NCBI RefSeq assembly: GCF_000373565.1
Contig: NZ_KB891806.1
Span: 124,001 to 188,000 of the forward strand
Direction of reading: 5' to 3'
Length of the DNA: 64,000 nucleotides
DNA from: Streptomyces sp. HmicA12
Lineage (GTDB): Bacteria > Actinomycetota > Actinomycetes > Streptomycetales > Streptomycetaceae
Below, piece by piece: positions 34,566 to 43,390 of the stretch. Both the position numbers and the translations under genes were made by a program. The notes below the pieces were generated by a model. The model saw only the letters and a program-made list of their open reading frames with translations, made no database searches and was not told the origin of the DNA. Positions within the stretch are counted from its first letter, which is position 1, and the number at the start of each line of letters is the position of its first letter.

Positions 34566-36701
34566 ATGCACTCGCCCGCGCGCCCCGCCCCGCCCTCCCC
34601 CGCCACCACGGTCGCCTCGACGGCCGCGGTCTCGACGCATTGCCCGTACTGCGCCCTGCAGTGCGGGATGCGGCTCACGCCGGACGCGGCGGCCGGGACG
34701 GTGGCGGTGACGGGCCTGCCTGACTTCCCCGTGAACCGCGGGGCGCTGTGCGGCAAGGGGCAGAGCGCCGCCGCCGTGCTCTCCTCCCGGGTGCGGCTGA
34801 CCGAGCCGCTGGTGCGTGACCCCGCCACCGGACGGCTCGCGCCCGCATCCTGGGAGGAGGCCCTCGACGCGATCGCCGAGGGGATGTCCCGCACGCGTAC
34901 GGCACATGGCCCGGACGCGTGCGGGATCTTCGGCGGGGGTGGCCTGACCAACGAAAAGGCGTACGCGCTCGGCAAGTTCGCGCGCATCGTGCTCGGCACC
35001 TCGCAGATCGACTACAACGGCCGCTTCTGCATGTCGTCGGCCGCGGCGGCCGGGCAGAAGGCGTTCGGGCTCGACCGGGGGCTGCCGTTCCCGCTGGAGG
35101 ACATTCCGCGCACGGGGTGCGTGATCCTGGTCGGCTCCAACCTCGCGGAGACGATGCCGCCCGCGCTCCGCTATCTCACCGAACTCAGGGAGAACGGCGG
35201 CACGTTGATCGTCGTGGACCCGCGCCGCACGCGCACGGCCGAGCAGGCGGATCTGCATCTGGCGCCGCGCCCGGGGACGGATCTCGCGCTGGCGCTCGGC
35301 CTGCTGCATCTCGTCGTCGCCGAGGGGCGGGTCGACGAGGAGTACGTACGGGAGCGGACGCGCGGGTGGGAGCGGGCGCGGGCCGGGGTGATGGCGCACT
35401 GGCCGGAGTACGTGGAGCGGGTGACGGGCGTTCCTGTCCCTCAACTCCGCGACGCTGTAAGGATGTTCGCCGACGCCGAGAACGCGATGATCCTCACCGC
35501 GCGCGGCCCCGAGCAGCACTCCAAGGGGACCGACACGGTCAGCGCGTGGATCAATCTCGCGCTCGCCACCGGACGGCCGGGCACGCCGCTGTCCGGGTAC
35601 GGCTGTCTGACCGGGCAGGGCAATGGGCAGGGCGGACGCGAACACGGCCAGAAGGCCGACCAGTTGCCGGGGTACCGCAAGCTGACGGACCCGGCGGCGC
35701 GGGCGCATGTCGCCGGGGTGTGGGGCGTGGACCCCGACTCCCTTCCGGGGCCCGGCCGTTCGGCGTACGAGCTGCTGGACGCGCTGGGCGGTGACGTACG
35801 GGCCCTGCTGGTCATGGCCTCCAACCCGGTGGTGTCCGCGCCACGTGCCGCGCACGTGGAGGAGCGGCTGCGGTCGCTCGACTTCCTGGCCGTGGCGGAC
35901 GTGGTGCTGTCCGAGACCGCGGAGCTGGCCGACGTGGTCCTGCCGGTGACCCAATGGGCCGAGGAGACGGGCACGTTGACGAATCTGGAGGGGCGGGTGC
36001 TGCTGCGGCGGCGGGCGCTCGACCCGCCGCCGGGGGTGCGGTCCGACCTCGACGTGCTGCGCGAACTGACCGCGCGCCTCGAGCCCCACCTCGAGAAGGG
36101 GTTCCCGGCCGATCCGGAGGAGGTCTTCGAGGAGCTGCGACGGGCGTCGGCCGGGGGGCCCGCCGACTACGCGGGGATCTCGTACGGGCGTCTCGCCGAG
36201 GAGACCGGGGTGTTCTGGCCCGCCCCGGCCCCGGAACACCCGGGCACCCCGCGGCTCTTCCTCGACGGGTTCGCGACGGAGGACGGGCGGGCGCGGTTCG
36301 TGCCGGTGACGCATCGCGCCGCCGCGGAGGAGCCGGACGCGGAGTACCCGGTGTACCTGACGACGGGGCGGGTGGTGGCCCAGTACCAGTCGGGGGCGCA
36401 GACCCGCCGGGTCGACGAGCTGAACAAGGCGGCGCCGGGGCCGTTCGTGCAGCTGCATCCTCGGCTGGCCGCGCGGCTGGGTGTGGTGGAGGGGGACGAG
36501 GTGGCCGTGGTGTCCCGGCGCGGCCGCGCGGTCGCTCCGGCGCGGGTCACCGGGACGATTCGGCCGGACACCGTGTTCATGCCGTTCCACTGGCCCGGGG
36601 CGGGGCGGGCCAACTCCCTGACGAATCCGGCCCTCGACCCGACGTCCCGGATGCCGGAGTTCAAGGTCTGCGCGGTACGGGTGGAGCGGGTCGACGGGTG
36701 A
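34566..36701 (+). CDS. nasA: Assimilatory nitrate reductase, molybdopterin catalytic subunit
   Basis: The 711-residue cytoplasmic enzyme reduces nitrate to nitrite. The N-terminal [4Fe-4S] ligands are CPYCALQC and the Cys in ALCGKGQ. The Cys in GRFCMSSAAAAGQKAFG is the likely molybdenum ligand. Further cofactor-binding segments include VGSNLAETMPPAL, NPVVSAP, VLPVTQWAEETGTLTNLEGRV and the C-terminal YLTTGRVVAQYQSGAQTRR. There is no Tat signal, which fits the assimilatory type. Nitrate reductases usually need a flavoprotein electron donor. The best candidate here is the FAD enzyme at 43391. Two GTAAC sequences upstream (34516, 34540) are weak candidates for GlnR contact. Confidence 0.9.
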   Translation: MHSPARPAPPSPATTVASTAAVSTHCPYCALQCGMRLTPDAAAGTVAVTGLPDFPVNRGALCGKGQSAAAVLSSRVRLTEPLVRDPATGRLAPASWEEALDAIAEGMSRTRTAHGPDACGIFGGGGLTNEKAYALGKFARIVLGTSQIDYNGRFCMSSAAAAGQKAFGLDRGLPFPLEDIPRTGCVILVGSNLAETMPPALRYLTELRENGGTLIVVDPRRTRTAEQADLHLAPRPGTDLALALGLLHLVVAEGRVDEEYVRERTRGWERARAGVMAHWPEYVERVTGVPVPQLRDAVRMFADAENAMILTARGPEQHSKGTDTVSAWINLALATGRPGTPLSGYGCLTGQGNGQGGREHGQKADQLPGYRKLTDPAARAHVAGVWGVDPDSLPGPGRSAYELLDALGGDVRALLVMASNPVVSAPRAAHVEERLRSLDFLAVADVVLSETAELADVVLPVTQWAEETGTLTNLEGRVLLRRRALDPPPGVRSDLDVLRELTARLEPHLEKGFPADPEEVFEELRRASAGGPADYAGISYGRLAEETGVFWPAPAPEHPGTPRLFLDGFATEDGRARFVPVTHRAAAEEPDAEYPVYLTTGRVVAQYQSGAQTRRVDELNKAAPGPFVQLHPRLAARLGVVEGDEVAVVSRRGRAVAPARVTGTIRPDTVFMPFHWPGAGRANSLTNPALDPTSRMPEFKVCAVRVERVDG

Positions 36702-36736
36702 GGTTGCGGTTCGTTGCCGGCTGCGGCTCTCGTCGT

Positions 36737-36926
36737 GGCTTCTCGCGCAGTTCCCCGCGCCCCTGATCGCCGTTGACCCAGCGGTTCAGTTCGCGGCTGC
36801 GGCTCTCGTCGTGGCCGGTCGCGCAGTTCCCCGCGCCCCTGAAGCGAGCTCCGCTCGCCCAGGGGAAGCTGCGCGCAGCGCATGCTTCAGGGGCGCGGGG
36901 AACTGCGCGAGAAGCCCCACCGGCCC
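36737..36926. repeat. Cluster of three dispersed repeats between convergent nasA and cutA
   Basis: Core copies occur at about 36744-36766, 36820-36842 and, inverted, 36885-36909. The last two form a long hairpin enclosing GCGAGCTCCGCTCGCCC and GCTGCGCGCAGCGC. The block 36820-36926 is nearly identical to 62270-62380. A second short direct repeat, GCGGCTCTCGTCGTGGC, precedes two of the copies. This is likely the two-way terminator of nasA and cutA. Confidence 0.8.
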
Positions 36927-36932
36927 GCACCG

Positions 36933-37307
36933 TCACTCCACGGCCGGCGTCACCTCCGCCGCGACCCAGGACAAGTACGCACCGGCACCCCGTTCCACCC
37001 GCGTCGCGATGATCTCCGGCGTCTCGTAGTCATGATGTTCCGTCAGCCAGGATTCCAGGTCCGCGTACCGCGCCCGCGTCGTCTTCAGCAGCACCTGCCA
37101 CTCCTGCCCCGTCTCCAGCACCCCCTCCCACCGGTACACGGACGTGACGGGCCCGGAGATCTGGGCGCACGCGGCGAGCCGCGCCTCGACGGCCCCGCGG
37201 GCCAGGGCCTGCGCCTTCTCGGCGGTGTCCACCGTGGTCAGCACGGTCAGGACGGATGACGACTCGCTGGGTTCAGGTTTCGGCACGCCGCCCATTGTCT
37301 CTTTCAC
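36933..37307 (-). CDS. cutA: CutA-family divalent cation tolerance protein
   Basis: The 124-residue protein has the compact CutA1 fold: VLTTVDTAEKAQALARGAVEARLAACAQI, SVYRWEGVLETGQEWQVLLKTT and YETPEIIATRVERGAGAYLSWV. CutA1 is a trimeric PII-like protein linked to copper tolerance. Its exact role is unsettled. The start may be the GTG at 37307 or the ATG at 37295 (MGGVPKPE). Neither has a strong ribosome site. It stands alone, convergent with nasA across a repeat cluster. Confidence 0.9.
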   Translation of the reverse strand: MKETMGGVPKPEPSESSSVLTVLTTVDTAEKAQALARGAVEARLAACAQISGPVTSVYRWEGVLETGQEWQVLLKTTRARYADLESWLTEHHDYETPEIIATRVERGAGAYLSWVAAEVTPAVE

Positions 37308-37401
37308 AGTCCCGGCACACCGGCACCCTGGACGCGACTTGTCATGACCGCTTAAAACTGAAACGCCATCAGCGAGTCGTCACCCTCAGCAGAGGAGACC
37401 G

Positions 37402-39030
37402 ATGAGATCCACCGCCGGCATAGCCACGACCGTCGCGGCCGCAGCCACCCTGCTGGCCGCGACCCTGTCCCCCGCCGCGGCCGCCACGGACACCCCCCTC
37501 CCCACCCGCGCCGAGGCCGTCACCCACGCCGCGACCGCCCTGACGCGGCATGCCGCGACGCTCTCCCTGACCTCCGCCCAGGGCACCTCCGTACGCGACG
37601 TGATCGTCGACAAGGACGGCACCCAGCACGTCCGCTACGACCGCTCGTACCGCCATCTGCCGGTCCTCGGCGGGGATCTGGTCGTCCATCTCGCCCCGGA
37701 CGGCGCCTACGAGAGCGCGGACCGGGCGGTGCGCGGCACTCTCGCCGTCCCCACGACCACCCCCGAGGTCAGCGCTCCCCGGGCCGCCGACCTGGCCGCC
37801 GACGCCCTGCGGGAGGCGACCCCCGGCACCGTGCTGCGCGGTCTCAGAGCCCGCCCCGAGCTGGTGGTGGACGCCCTGCACGGCGCCCCGCGCCTCGCCT
37901 GGCGCACGAACGCCGCGGGCAAGGACTCGCTGGGCAACCCCGTGGGCCGCACCGTCCTCACCGACGCCCGCACGGGCCGCCGGATCGACGCCTGGGACAG
38001 CATCGAGACCGCGGCCGGCGACGGCGCCTCGCTCTACTCCGGCACCGTGCCCCTCCGGACGACGCAGTCGGGATCGGCGTACCAGCTCAAGGACGCCACC
38101 CGCGGCGGCACCTACACCGGCGACGCCCAGAACAAGACCGACCTGTGCATCCTCGGCATCTGCCTCAGCCGCGCCCCCGCGACGCTCTTCACCGACGCCG
38201 ACAACCACTGGGGCACCGGCGCCACCGCCGACCGCGCCTCGGCCGCCGTGGACGCGCAGTACGGCACGGACCAGACGTGGGACTACTACCAGCAGGTCCA
38301 CCACCGGAACGGCATCGCCGGTGACGGCAAGGGCTCGTACAACCGCGTCCACTACGGGAACAAGTACAACAACGCTTTCTGGGACGACAGTTGCTTCTGC
38401 ATGACGTACGGGGACGGGGACGGGACGACCTTCGGGCCGCTCGTCGCCCTCGACGTGGCCGGCCACGAGATGTCCCACGGCGTCACGTCCAAGACCGCCG
38501 CTCTGACCTACTCCGGTGAGCCCGGCGGTCTCAACGAGGCCACCTCCGACATCTTCGGGACCCTCGTCGAGTTCCACGCGGCCAACGCCTCCGACCCCGG
38601 GGACTGGCTCATCGGCGAGAAGATCGTCAAGCCGGGCTTCGGGAAGGCGGCGCTGCGCTTCATGGACCGGCCGAGCAAGGACGGGAACTCGGCGGACTGC
38701 TGGAGCTCGTCCGTCGGCAACCTCGACGTGCACTACTCCTCGGGCATCGCGAACCACTTCGCGTACCTCCTCGCCGAGGGCAGCGGCCCCAAGGTGATCG
38801 GCGGTGTCCAGCACAACGGCACCACCTGCGACAACAGCACCGTCGCCGGGATCGGCAAGGACAAGCTCGGCGCCATCTGGTACCGGGCGCTGACCGTCTA
38901 CATGACGTCGTCGACGAAGTACGCGGGCGCGCGCACGGCGACGCTGAGCGCGGCGAAGGACCTGTACGGGGCCGGCGGCACGGAGTACGCCGCCGTGGCC
39001 GCCGCCTGGGCTGCGGTGTCGGTGAACTGA
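37402..39030 (+). CDS. Secreted thermolysin-family (M4) metalloprotease
   Basis: The 542-residue preproenzyme starts at the ATG after GAGGAG. It has a signal peptide (MRSTAGIATTVAAAATLLAATLSPAAAA) and a propeptide of roughly 180 residues (FTP/PepSY-like VVDALHGAPRLAWRTN). The catalytic domain follows. Zinc and catalytic residues are in VAGHEMSHGV (HExxH) and GGLNEATSD (third zinc ligand Glu). The C-terminal half has GIANHFAYLLAEG and the Asn/His region of the family. Paired Cys residues (DLCILGICL, DSCFCM) suggest disulfides. It degrades extracellular protein. Confidence 0.95.
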   Translation: MRSTAGIATTVAAAATLLAATLSPAAAATDTPLPTRAEAVTHAATALTRHAATLSLTSAQGTSVRDVIVDKDGTQHVRYDRSYRHLPVLGGDLVVHLAPDGAYESADRAVRGTLAVPTTTPEVSAPRAADLAADALREATPGTVLRGLRARPELVVDALHGAPRLAWRTNAAGKDSLGNPVGRTVLTDARTGRRIDAWDSIETAAGDGASLYSGTVPLRTTQSGSAYQLKDATRGGTYTGDAQNKTDLCILGICLSRAPATLFTDADNHWGTGATADRASAAVDAQYGTDQTWDYYQQVHHRNGIAGDGKGSYNRVHYGNKYNNAFWDDSCFCMTYGDGDGTTFGPLVALDVAGHEMSHGVTSKTAALTYSGEPGGLNEATSDIFGTLVEFHAANASDPGDWLIGEKIVKPGFGKAALRFMDRPSKDGNSADCWSSSVGNLDVHYSSGIANHFAYLLAEGSGPKVIGGVQHNGTTCDNSTVAGIGKDKLGAIWYRALTVYMTSSTKYAGARTATLSAAKDLYGAGGTEYAAVAAAWAAVSVN

Positions 39031-39050
39031 CGCCCCGCCACCTCGCCGAC

Positions 39051-39097
39051 GGCGCCCCGCGACGCGCACCGGATCACCCGGTCGCACGCGGGGCGCC
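39051..39097 (+). terminator. Terminator after the M4 protease gene
   Basis: GGCGCCCCGCG (39051-39061) pairs perfectly with CGCGGGGCGCC (39087-39097), followed by GCCTTT. It starts 20 bp after the protease stop codon. Confidence 0.7.
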
Positions 39098-39156
39098 GCC
39101 TTTCGGGCATTTCTTCGTCGACACGCCGATGACCTGCTGGAATGTTCCCGCCGGAC

Positions 39157-39190
39157 CGTCAGAAAGGCACCCGCTCCACCGTTTCTGACG
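39157..39190. repeat. Inverted repeat upstream of the small exported protein gene
   Basis: CGTCAGAAA (39157-39165) and TTTCTGACG (39182-39190) form a 9-bp perfect inverted repeat with a 16-base gap, about 95 bp before the next start codon. It could be an operator or a second hairpin after the protease. Confidence 0.4.
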
Positions 39191-39284
39191 CGGCATCAGG
39201 AGGCGCGGTGTCGCGACTGCCACTTACCTCGTGCTTGCAGGGCGCGTCCGACGCCCGGGCAGCACGCGTAAGGAGCAAGCAACG

Positions 39285-39803
39285 ATGCGCACAGGCCGAC
39301 CGCTGATCGCCGCCGCGTTCGCCGTCGCCGTCACCGGGCTCGCGGCCACCCCCGCGGGTGCCTCGCAGGGCGGCCTGGAAGTCTTCCCGGCGACGGCGGC
39401 ACCGGGCTCAACGGTCACCGTGGACACCACCGCCTGCGGTGCGCACGGCATGGCGTCCGGGGACGCCGGCGCGATCGGCGCCGGCACCTTCACCCTCGCC
39501 CCCGAGGAACAGGCCGCCGACGCCGCGGGCCGGTTCACCGTGCCCGCCTCCGCGCAGCCGGGCACGTACGAGATCGTCGCCCGCTGCTCCGACGGCACCC
39601 GGGTGACGGGTGACCTGATCGTGTCCCTCGCCCAGCCGGGCGCGGCGGGGGCACAGATGCCCAGAGGGCACGTAGAGACGGGGGTCGGCGGCGCGCTCGG
39701 TCCCGACCCCGTGCAGACCGCGGCGGGTGTGGCGGCCTTGGCCGTCGCCGCCGCGGGCGGTACCTGGCTCCTTCATCGCCGGGCGAGAGGCGATGGGATC
39801 TGA
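39285..39803 (+). CDS. Small exported protein with C-terminal membrane anchor
   Basis: I use the ATG at 39285, because AAGGAG lies 10 bases upstream. The 172-residue product has a signal peptide (MRTGRPLIAAAFAVAVTGLAATPAGA), an Ig-like or filamin-like domain of about 90 residues with two Cys (TTACGAHG, IVARCSDG), and a C-terminal hydrophobic stretch (TAAGVAALAVAAAGGTWLL) ending in RRARGDGI. This is the layout of a wall-anchored protein, and the next gene is a sortase, but no LPxTG-like motif is visible before the hydrophobic stretch. It may be a membrane-bound partner of the sortase. Confidence 0.8.
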   Translation: MRTGRPLIAAAFAVAVTGLAATPAGASQGGLEVFPATAAPGSTVTVDTTACGAHGMASGDAGAIGAGTFTLAPEEQAADAAGRFTVPASAQPGTYEIVARCSDGTRVTGDLIVSLAQPGAAGAQMPRGHVETGVGGALGPDPVQTAAGVAALAVAAAGGTWLLHRRARGDGI

Positions 39804-39945
39804 AGGACGACGCCGGCGGGCCGCGCGAACCCCCTCCGCCGTCCGCGCGCCCGTCCTCGTCCACCGGTACCGCCACCTCCCCGCCCCTCCGGCCGCACCC
39901 CCCCCTCGCGGCCGGAGGGGCCGGGGCTCGCGTCCAGGAGCCGCC

Positions 39946-40581
39946 GTGCGCACCCGCATCCGCACCCGCGTCAACCCCGTCAACGCCGCCATAGGAACCG
40001 TCACCGCACTCGCCCTGTGCGCGGGCGGCTGGCTCCTCACCAGCGGCTCCGAGGGCCGTCCGCCGCCCCAGCCGTCCGCGGCCCAGGCCCACCCCACCGG
40101 GAACTCCCCCGCCGCCGCCCCGCTGTCCCCGTCCCCGCCGGACCGCGTCCGCATCCCGTCGCTGCACGTCGACGCCCCGCTGATGGGCCTCGGCCTGACG
40201 CCCGCCGGAAGCCTCGACGTCCCGCCGCCGGAGAAGAAGAACCTCGCGGGCTGGTACGAGGCCGGGACCCGCCCCGGCGAACGCGGCACGGCCGTGGTCG
40301 CGGGCCACGTCGACAACGCCGTCGGCCCCGCCGTCTTCTACGGCCTCGGCGCCCTCACCCGGGGCCGCACCATCGAGATCGACCGCCGGGACGGCTCGGT
40401 GGCGGTCTTCACGGTCGACGCCGTGGAGGTCTACGAGGCCGACGCCTTCCCCGACAAGAAGGTGTACGGGGCGACGAAGCGGCCCGAGCTGCGGGTGATC
40501 ACCTGCGGCGGCCCGTACTCACGCCGGACCGGCTACCAGGGGAACGTCGTCGTGTTCGCGCATCTGACGGGCAGTCGGTAG
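39946..40581 (+). CDS. Class F sortase
   Basis: I prefer the GTG at 39946 (MRTRIRTRVNPVN), five bases after AGGAG, giving 211 residues. A longer in-frame start, the ATG at 39793, overlaps the previous gene and adds a low-complexity Pro/Arg leader. A membrane anchor (IGTVTALALCAGGWLL) is followed by the sortase barrel. The catalytic His is in VVAGHVDN, the Cys in RVITCGGPY, and the Arg near RRTGYQGNVVVFA. The domain begins RVRIPSLHVDAPLMGLGL. It acts outside the membrane by transpeptidation. Its substrate may be encoded elsewhere, because the neighbour lacks a sorting signal. Confidence 0.9.
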   Translation: MRTRIRTRVNPVNAAIGTVTALALCAGGWLLTSGSEGRPPPQPSAAQAHPTGNSPAAAPLSPSPPDRVRIPSLHVDAPLMGLGLTPAGSLDVPPPEKKNLAGWYEAGTRPGERGTAVVAGHVDNAVGPAVFYGLGALTRGRTIEIDRRDGSVAVFTVDAVEVYEADAFPDKKVYGATKRPELRVITCGGPYSRRTGYQGNVVVFAHLTGSR

Positions 40582-40601
40582 GAACGGGGCGACAGGCCTG
40601 C

Positions 40602-41387
40602 TCAGGCCACCCACTGCTCGTAGGCCATCTTCACCACGAGCGCGCACACCACCGTCAGGAGCACGATCCGCACGAACCCGGCGCCGCGCTTGAGCGCCGT
40701 GTGCGCGCCGATCATCCCGCCCGCCAGATTGAAGACGGCCATCAGCCCGGCCAGTTGCCAGTACACCGTCCCCTTCCACGCGAACATCGCCAGCGCCCCC
40801 GCGTTCGTGCAGCAGTTGACGATCTTGGCCGTGGCGGACGCGGTCACCAGGTCGAGGTGGAGGATCGCGGTCAGGGCGAGGACCAGGAAGGTGCCGGTTC
40901 CCGGGCCGATCAGTCCGTCGTAGAAGCCGATGCCGAGGCCCGCGAAGCCGATCGCGGCCAGGATGCGGCGGGGCGAGGCGGGCTCGGCCGAGGGGGCCGT
41001 GCCGAAGGCGGGCCGGAAGATCACGAAGGCGCCGACGCCGACCAGGACCACCATCACGATCGGCTTCAGGACCTCGGTGCTCATGCCCGCCGCGAGGGCC
41101 GCGCCGCAGGTCGAGCCCGCGAGCGCGGCGACGCCGATGCGCACGGCGAGGCGTACGTCGACGGGGGCCTTGCGGGCGTACGTCACGGCGGCGCCCGTGG
41201 TCCCGACGATGGCGACGGCCTTGTTCGTGCCGAGTGCGTACGGGCCCGCGTGCGCGGAGTTCGGCAGGCCGAGCAGGAGCGCGGGGAGCAGGAGCAGTCC
41301 CCCGCCGCCCACCACCGCGTCGACCCAGCCGGCCGCCAGGGCGGCGAGGCAGAGGACCACGATGGTGGCCAGGGATATGTCAGGCAT
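40602..41387 (-). CDS. TSUP-family permease (TauE/SafE)
   Basis: The 261-residue integral membrane protein has about eight hydrophobic segments in two related halves. Each half carries the Gly-rich family motif: AGWVDAVVGGGGLLLLPALLL and GIGFYDGLIGPGTGTFLVLAL. TSUP proteins move small organic or sulfur anions such as sulfite or sulfoacetate across the membrane. The substrate is not predictable here. It is convergent with the sortase gene, 20 bp away. Confidence 0.9.
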   Translation of the reverse strand: MPDISLATIVVLCLAALAAGWVDAVVGGGGLLLLPALLLGLPNSAHAGPYALGTNKAVAIVGTTGAAVTYARKAPVDVRLAVRIGVAALAGSTCGAALAAGMSTEVLKPIVMVVLVGVGAFVIFRPAFGTAPSAEPASPRRILAAIGFAGLGIGFYDGLIGPGTGTFLVLALTAILHLDLVTASATAKIVNCCTNAGALAMFAWKGTVYWQLAGLMAVFNLAGGMIGAHTALKRGAGFVRIVLLTVVCALVVKMAYEQWVA

Positions 41388-41397
41388 GATCGCGAGC

Positions 41398-41634
41398 TTA
41401 TGGACGCGATACGTGTGCGGTCCATGAATGTGTGGAGAGTTGAGACTCTTCTGAGGTTGCGGTCCCGGCGCGGGGCGTGGCCCGGTCGGGGGCGGCCGGT
41501 GCGGCCGGGTCGACGGTCAGGGCGAGACAGGCCGCGACGAGGGCGCTCGCCGAGGCGAGCCCCGCGGTGAGCCTGCGGCGGGACTGGACCGTGGGGGCGT
41601 GGGTGGTGCGGACGGGACTGGCGTGGCGGCCCAT
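41398..41634 (-). CDS. Small membrane-anchored or exported protein, unknown function
   Basis: The 78-residue product starts at the ATG at 41634, with GGAGA five bases upstream. A basic N-terminus (VQSRRRL) leads into one hydrophobic segment (TAGLASASALVAACLALTV), followed by a Pro/Ala/Thr-rich tail of about 35 residues. It starts 86 bp after the flavocytochrome stop on the same strand. Many actinomycete ferric-reductase-like genes are followed by an FMN-binding domain gene. This product is far too short for that and may be its truncated remnant or an unrelated small protein. Confidence 0.5.
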   Translation of the reverse strand: MGRHASPVRTTHAPTVQSRRRLTAGLASASALVAACLALTVDPAAPAAPDRATPRAGTATSEESQLSTHSWTAHVSRP

Positions 41635-41668
41635 GGGGGTTCTCCGAAGGTTCCGAACGTACGGGTCG

Positions 41669-41722
41669 TGCGCGGGTCGGTACGGGTCGGTGCGCGGGTC
41701 GGTACGGGTCGGTGCGCGGGTC
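41669..41722. repeat. 22-bp tandem repeat, about 2.5 units
   Basis: Units starting at 41669, 41691 and 41713 share TGCGCGGGTC followed by GGTACGGGTCGG. The last partial unit carries the change that makes the stop codon of the flavocytochrome gene, so the array grew directly against the end of that gene. Confidence 0.8.
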
Positions 41723-43166
41723 AGTAGGTGAAGGACTCGACGTGGACGCGGTCCGCCGGGACGCCGGCCCGTGCCAGCGCCGTCGTCGCGGCCTCCGTCA
41801 TGCCGGGCGGACCGCACACGTAGACGTCGTGGTCGGCGAGTTCGGGCACGAGGTTGCGCAGGGCCTGCGGCGCGAGCGGGTCGAAGGCCGCGTCGGACGG
41901 GCCGAGGAGGTAGTGCAGGGCGGCCCGGCGGGTGCGCGCGATGGACTCCAACTCCTCGCACAGGATGAGCCGTTCGGCGTTGCTCGCGCGGTACAGGAGG
42001 GTGAGGTCGCCGGGTTCGCCGGGCAGCGTCTCGAACAGGGCGCGCAGCGGCGTGATGCCCACTCCCCCGGCGAGCAGCAGCACCTTGCGGCGGGTGCGCC
42101 GGTGGGCGGTGAGCGCGCCGTACGGTCCGGTGGCGACGACCCGGACACCGCGGCGCAGCCTGCGTACACGCCGGGTGTGCGCGCCGACGGCCTGCACGGT
42201 GACGCGGACGTGGTCGCCGTCGACCGGCGCGGACAGGGAGAAGGGCAGCGCCGTGCTCCACAGCCGCCGGGTGAGGAACCGCCAGCGGAAGAACTGGCCC
42301 GGCTCCGCGCGCAGCATGCCCAGGTCGCGCCCGCGCATCAGGACCGAGACGACGCCGGGCCCCTCGGTCCGCACCTCGACGACGCGCAGGCCGTGCCGCA
42401 GCGCCTGCCGTACGGGGACGACGAGCCGGTACCAGACGAGCAGGACGGCGACGGTGGCGTGCAGCAGCGACCACAGGCCGAGGCTCACCGGGCTCGACGC
42501 GATGTCGGGTCCGGCCAGTTGGTGCGCGAAGGTCAGGGCGGCGGCGAGGTACGTGAGCAGGTGCAGGCCCCGCCACGGGCCGTGGCCGACGCGGCGGCGC
42601 ACCGCGCGGGCGCTGCTCACGCCGACCGTGACGAGCAGCAGGGTGCCGGCCGCCGCCGCGGCGAGCCCGGGGTAGCCGAGCAGGTCGGTGACCGTGGTGA
42701 CCAGGTCGGTTCCGGTGTGGGCGGCGTAGCCGAGCAGGGCGAGGACGACGTGGGCGGCGCAGAGGGTCAGGACGTGCCGGCCGCCGCGGGCGTGGTGACG
42801 GGCGAGCCGGTCGGCGCCGACGCCGTGCTCCACCGCGGGGACCCGGGCCATGAGGAAGAGCATGACCAGGATCCCGTACCCGGCGAGCAGCCCCGTCAGA
42901 TGGGCGCCGGACGCGAACAGCGCGTCGAGCCGCGGCGAGAAGGTGGCCTGCGCGGCCCACAGGACGCTCACCGCGGCCGCGCCGGCGGCGATGCCGGCCC
43001 GCAGCGCCGCCGGGGTGACCCGCACCGGGGCGGCGGGCCGGATGCGCGGGGCCCGGCGCGGGCGCGGCGGTACGGGGCGGGCGGGTGCGGGTCCCTCGGT
43101 CTGCCGGCGGTAGGCCGACAGGGCGGGGTAGCGGGAGAGTTCGGGTTCGACGGCCTCGGTGGTCAC
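41721..43166 (-). CDS. Ferric-reductase-like membrane flavocytochrome
   Basis: The 481-residue product is read from the GTG at 43166 (MTTEAVEPELSRYP). The longer frame to 43316 runs through low-complexity sequence. A membrane domain of about six helices has His pairs typical of heme ligation (RHHARGGRHVLTLCAAHVVL, GLHLLTYLAAALTFAHQLAG). A ferredoxin-NADP reductase-type domain follows: FAD site RWRFLTRRLWSTALPFSLSAP, VVATGPYGALTA and NAD site VLLLAGGVGITPLRALFETL, ending in DVYVCGPPGMTEA and the aromatic ESFTY. It likely moves electrons from NADH across the membrane to ferric iron or quinones. It lies divergent to the nir operon. Confidence 0.88.
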   Translation of the reverse strand: MTTEAVEPELSRYPALSAYRRQTEGPAPARPVPPRPRRAPRIRPAAPVRVTPAALRAGIAAGAAAVSVLWAAQATFSPRLDALFASGAHLTGLLAGYGILVMLFLMARVPAVEHGVGADRLARHHARGGRHVLTLCAAHVVLALLGYAAHTGTDLVTTVTDLLGYPGLAAAAAGTLLLVTVGVSSARAVRRRVGHGPWRGLHLLTYLAAALTFAHQLAGPDIASSPVSLGLWSLLHATVAVLLVWYRLVVPVRQALRHGLRVVEVRTEGPGVVSVLMRGRDLGMLRAEPGQFFRWRFLTRRLWSTALPFSLSAPVDGDHVRVTVQAVGAHTRRVRRLRRGVRVVATGPYGALTAHRRTRRKVLLLAGGVGITPLRALFETLPGEPGDLTLLYRASNAERLILCEELESIARTRRAALHYLLGPSDAAFDPLAPQALRNLVPELADHDVYVCGPPGMTEAATTALARAGVPADRVHVESFTY

Positions 43167-43329
43167 GCCCGGCACACTAGGCTCCGCCGGGCCGGGAATC
43201 GGGCTGGTCAGCGCCGCCGGGGAGATCCTTAAGGTCCTCTTCAGGAACGCCTGAACACGGGTTAAGCCGCGGCCCCGGCGGTGCCGGAGCGAGCCCTCAC
43301 ATCCGCCCGCCCGCACCGCTGAGGGACGC

Positions 43330-43367
43330 GTTCCTCACGAGAAACCAGCGGGACGCCACCGGGAAAC
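43330..43367 (+). promoter_or_regulatory. GlnR-like double box upstream of the nir operon
   Basis: GTTCC-n6-GAAAC (43330-43345) is followed after six bases by GACGC-n6-GAAAC (43352-43367). This matches the actinomycete GlnR pattern gTnAc-n6-GaAAc repeated twice, with exact spacing and both GAAAC halves perfect. The a-half sites are imperfect. GlnR activates nitrite reductase genes under nitrogen limitation. The site ends only 23 bp before the annotated start codon. Confidence 0.55.
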
Positions 43368-43390
43368 ACCCACCCCGCAGGCTGCGGAGC

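Noticed and set aside
41669..41722. 22-bp repeats as a regulator binding array
   Set aside because: They overlap the end of a coding sequence and look like slippage products. There is no dyad symmetry.
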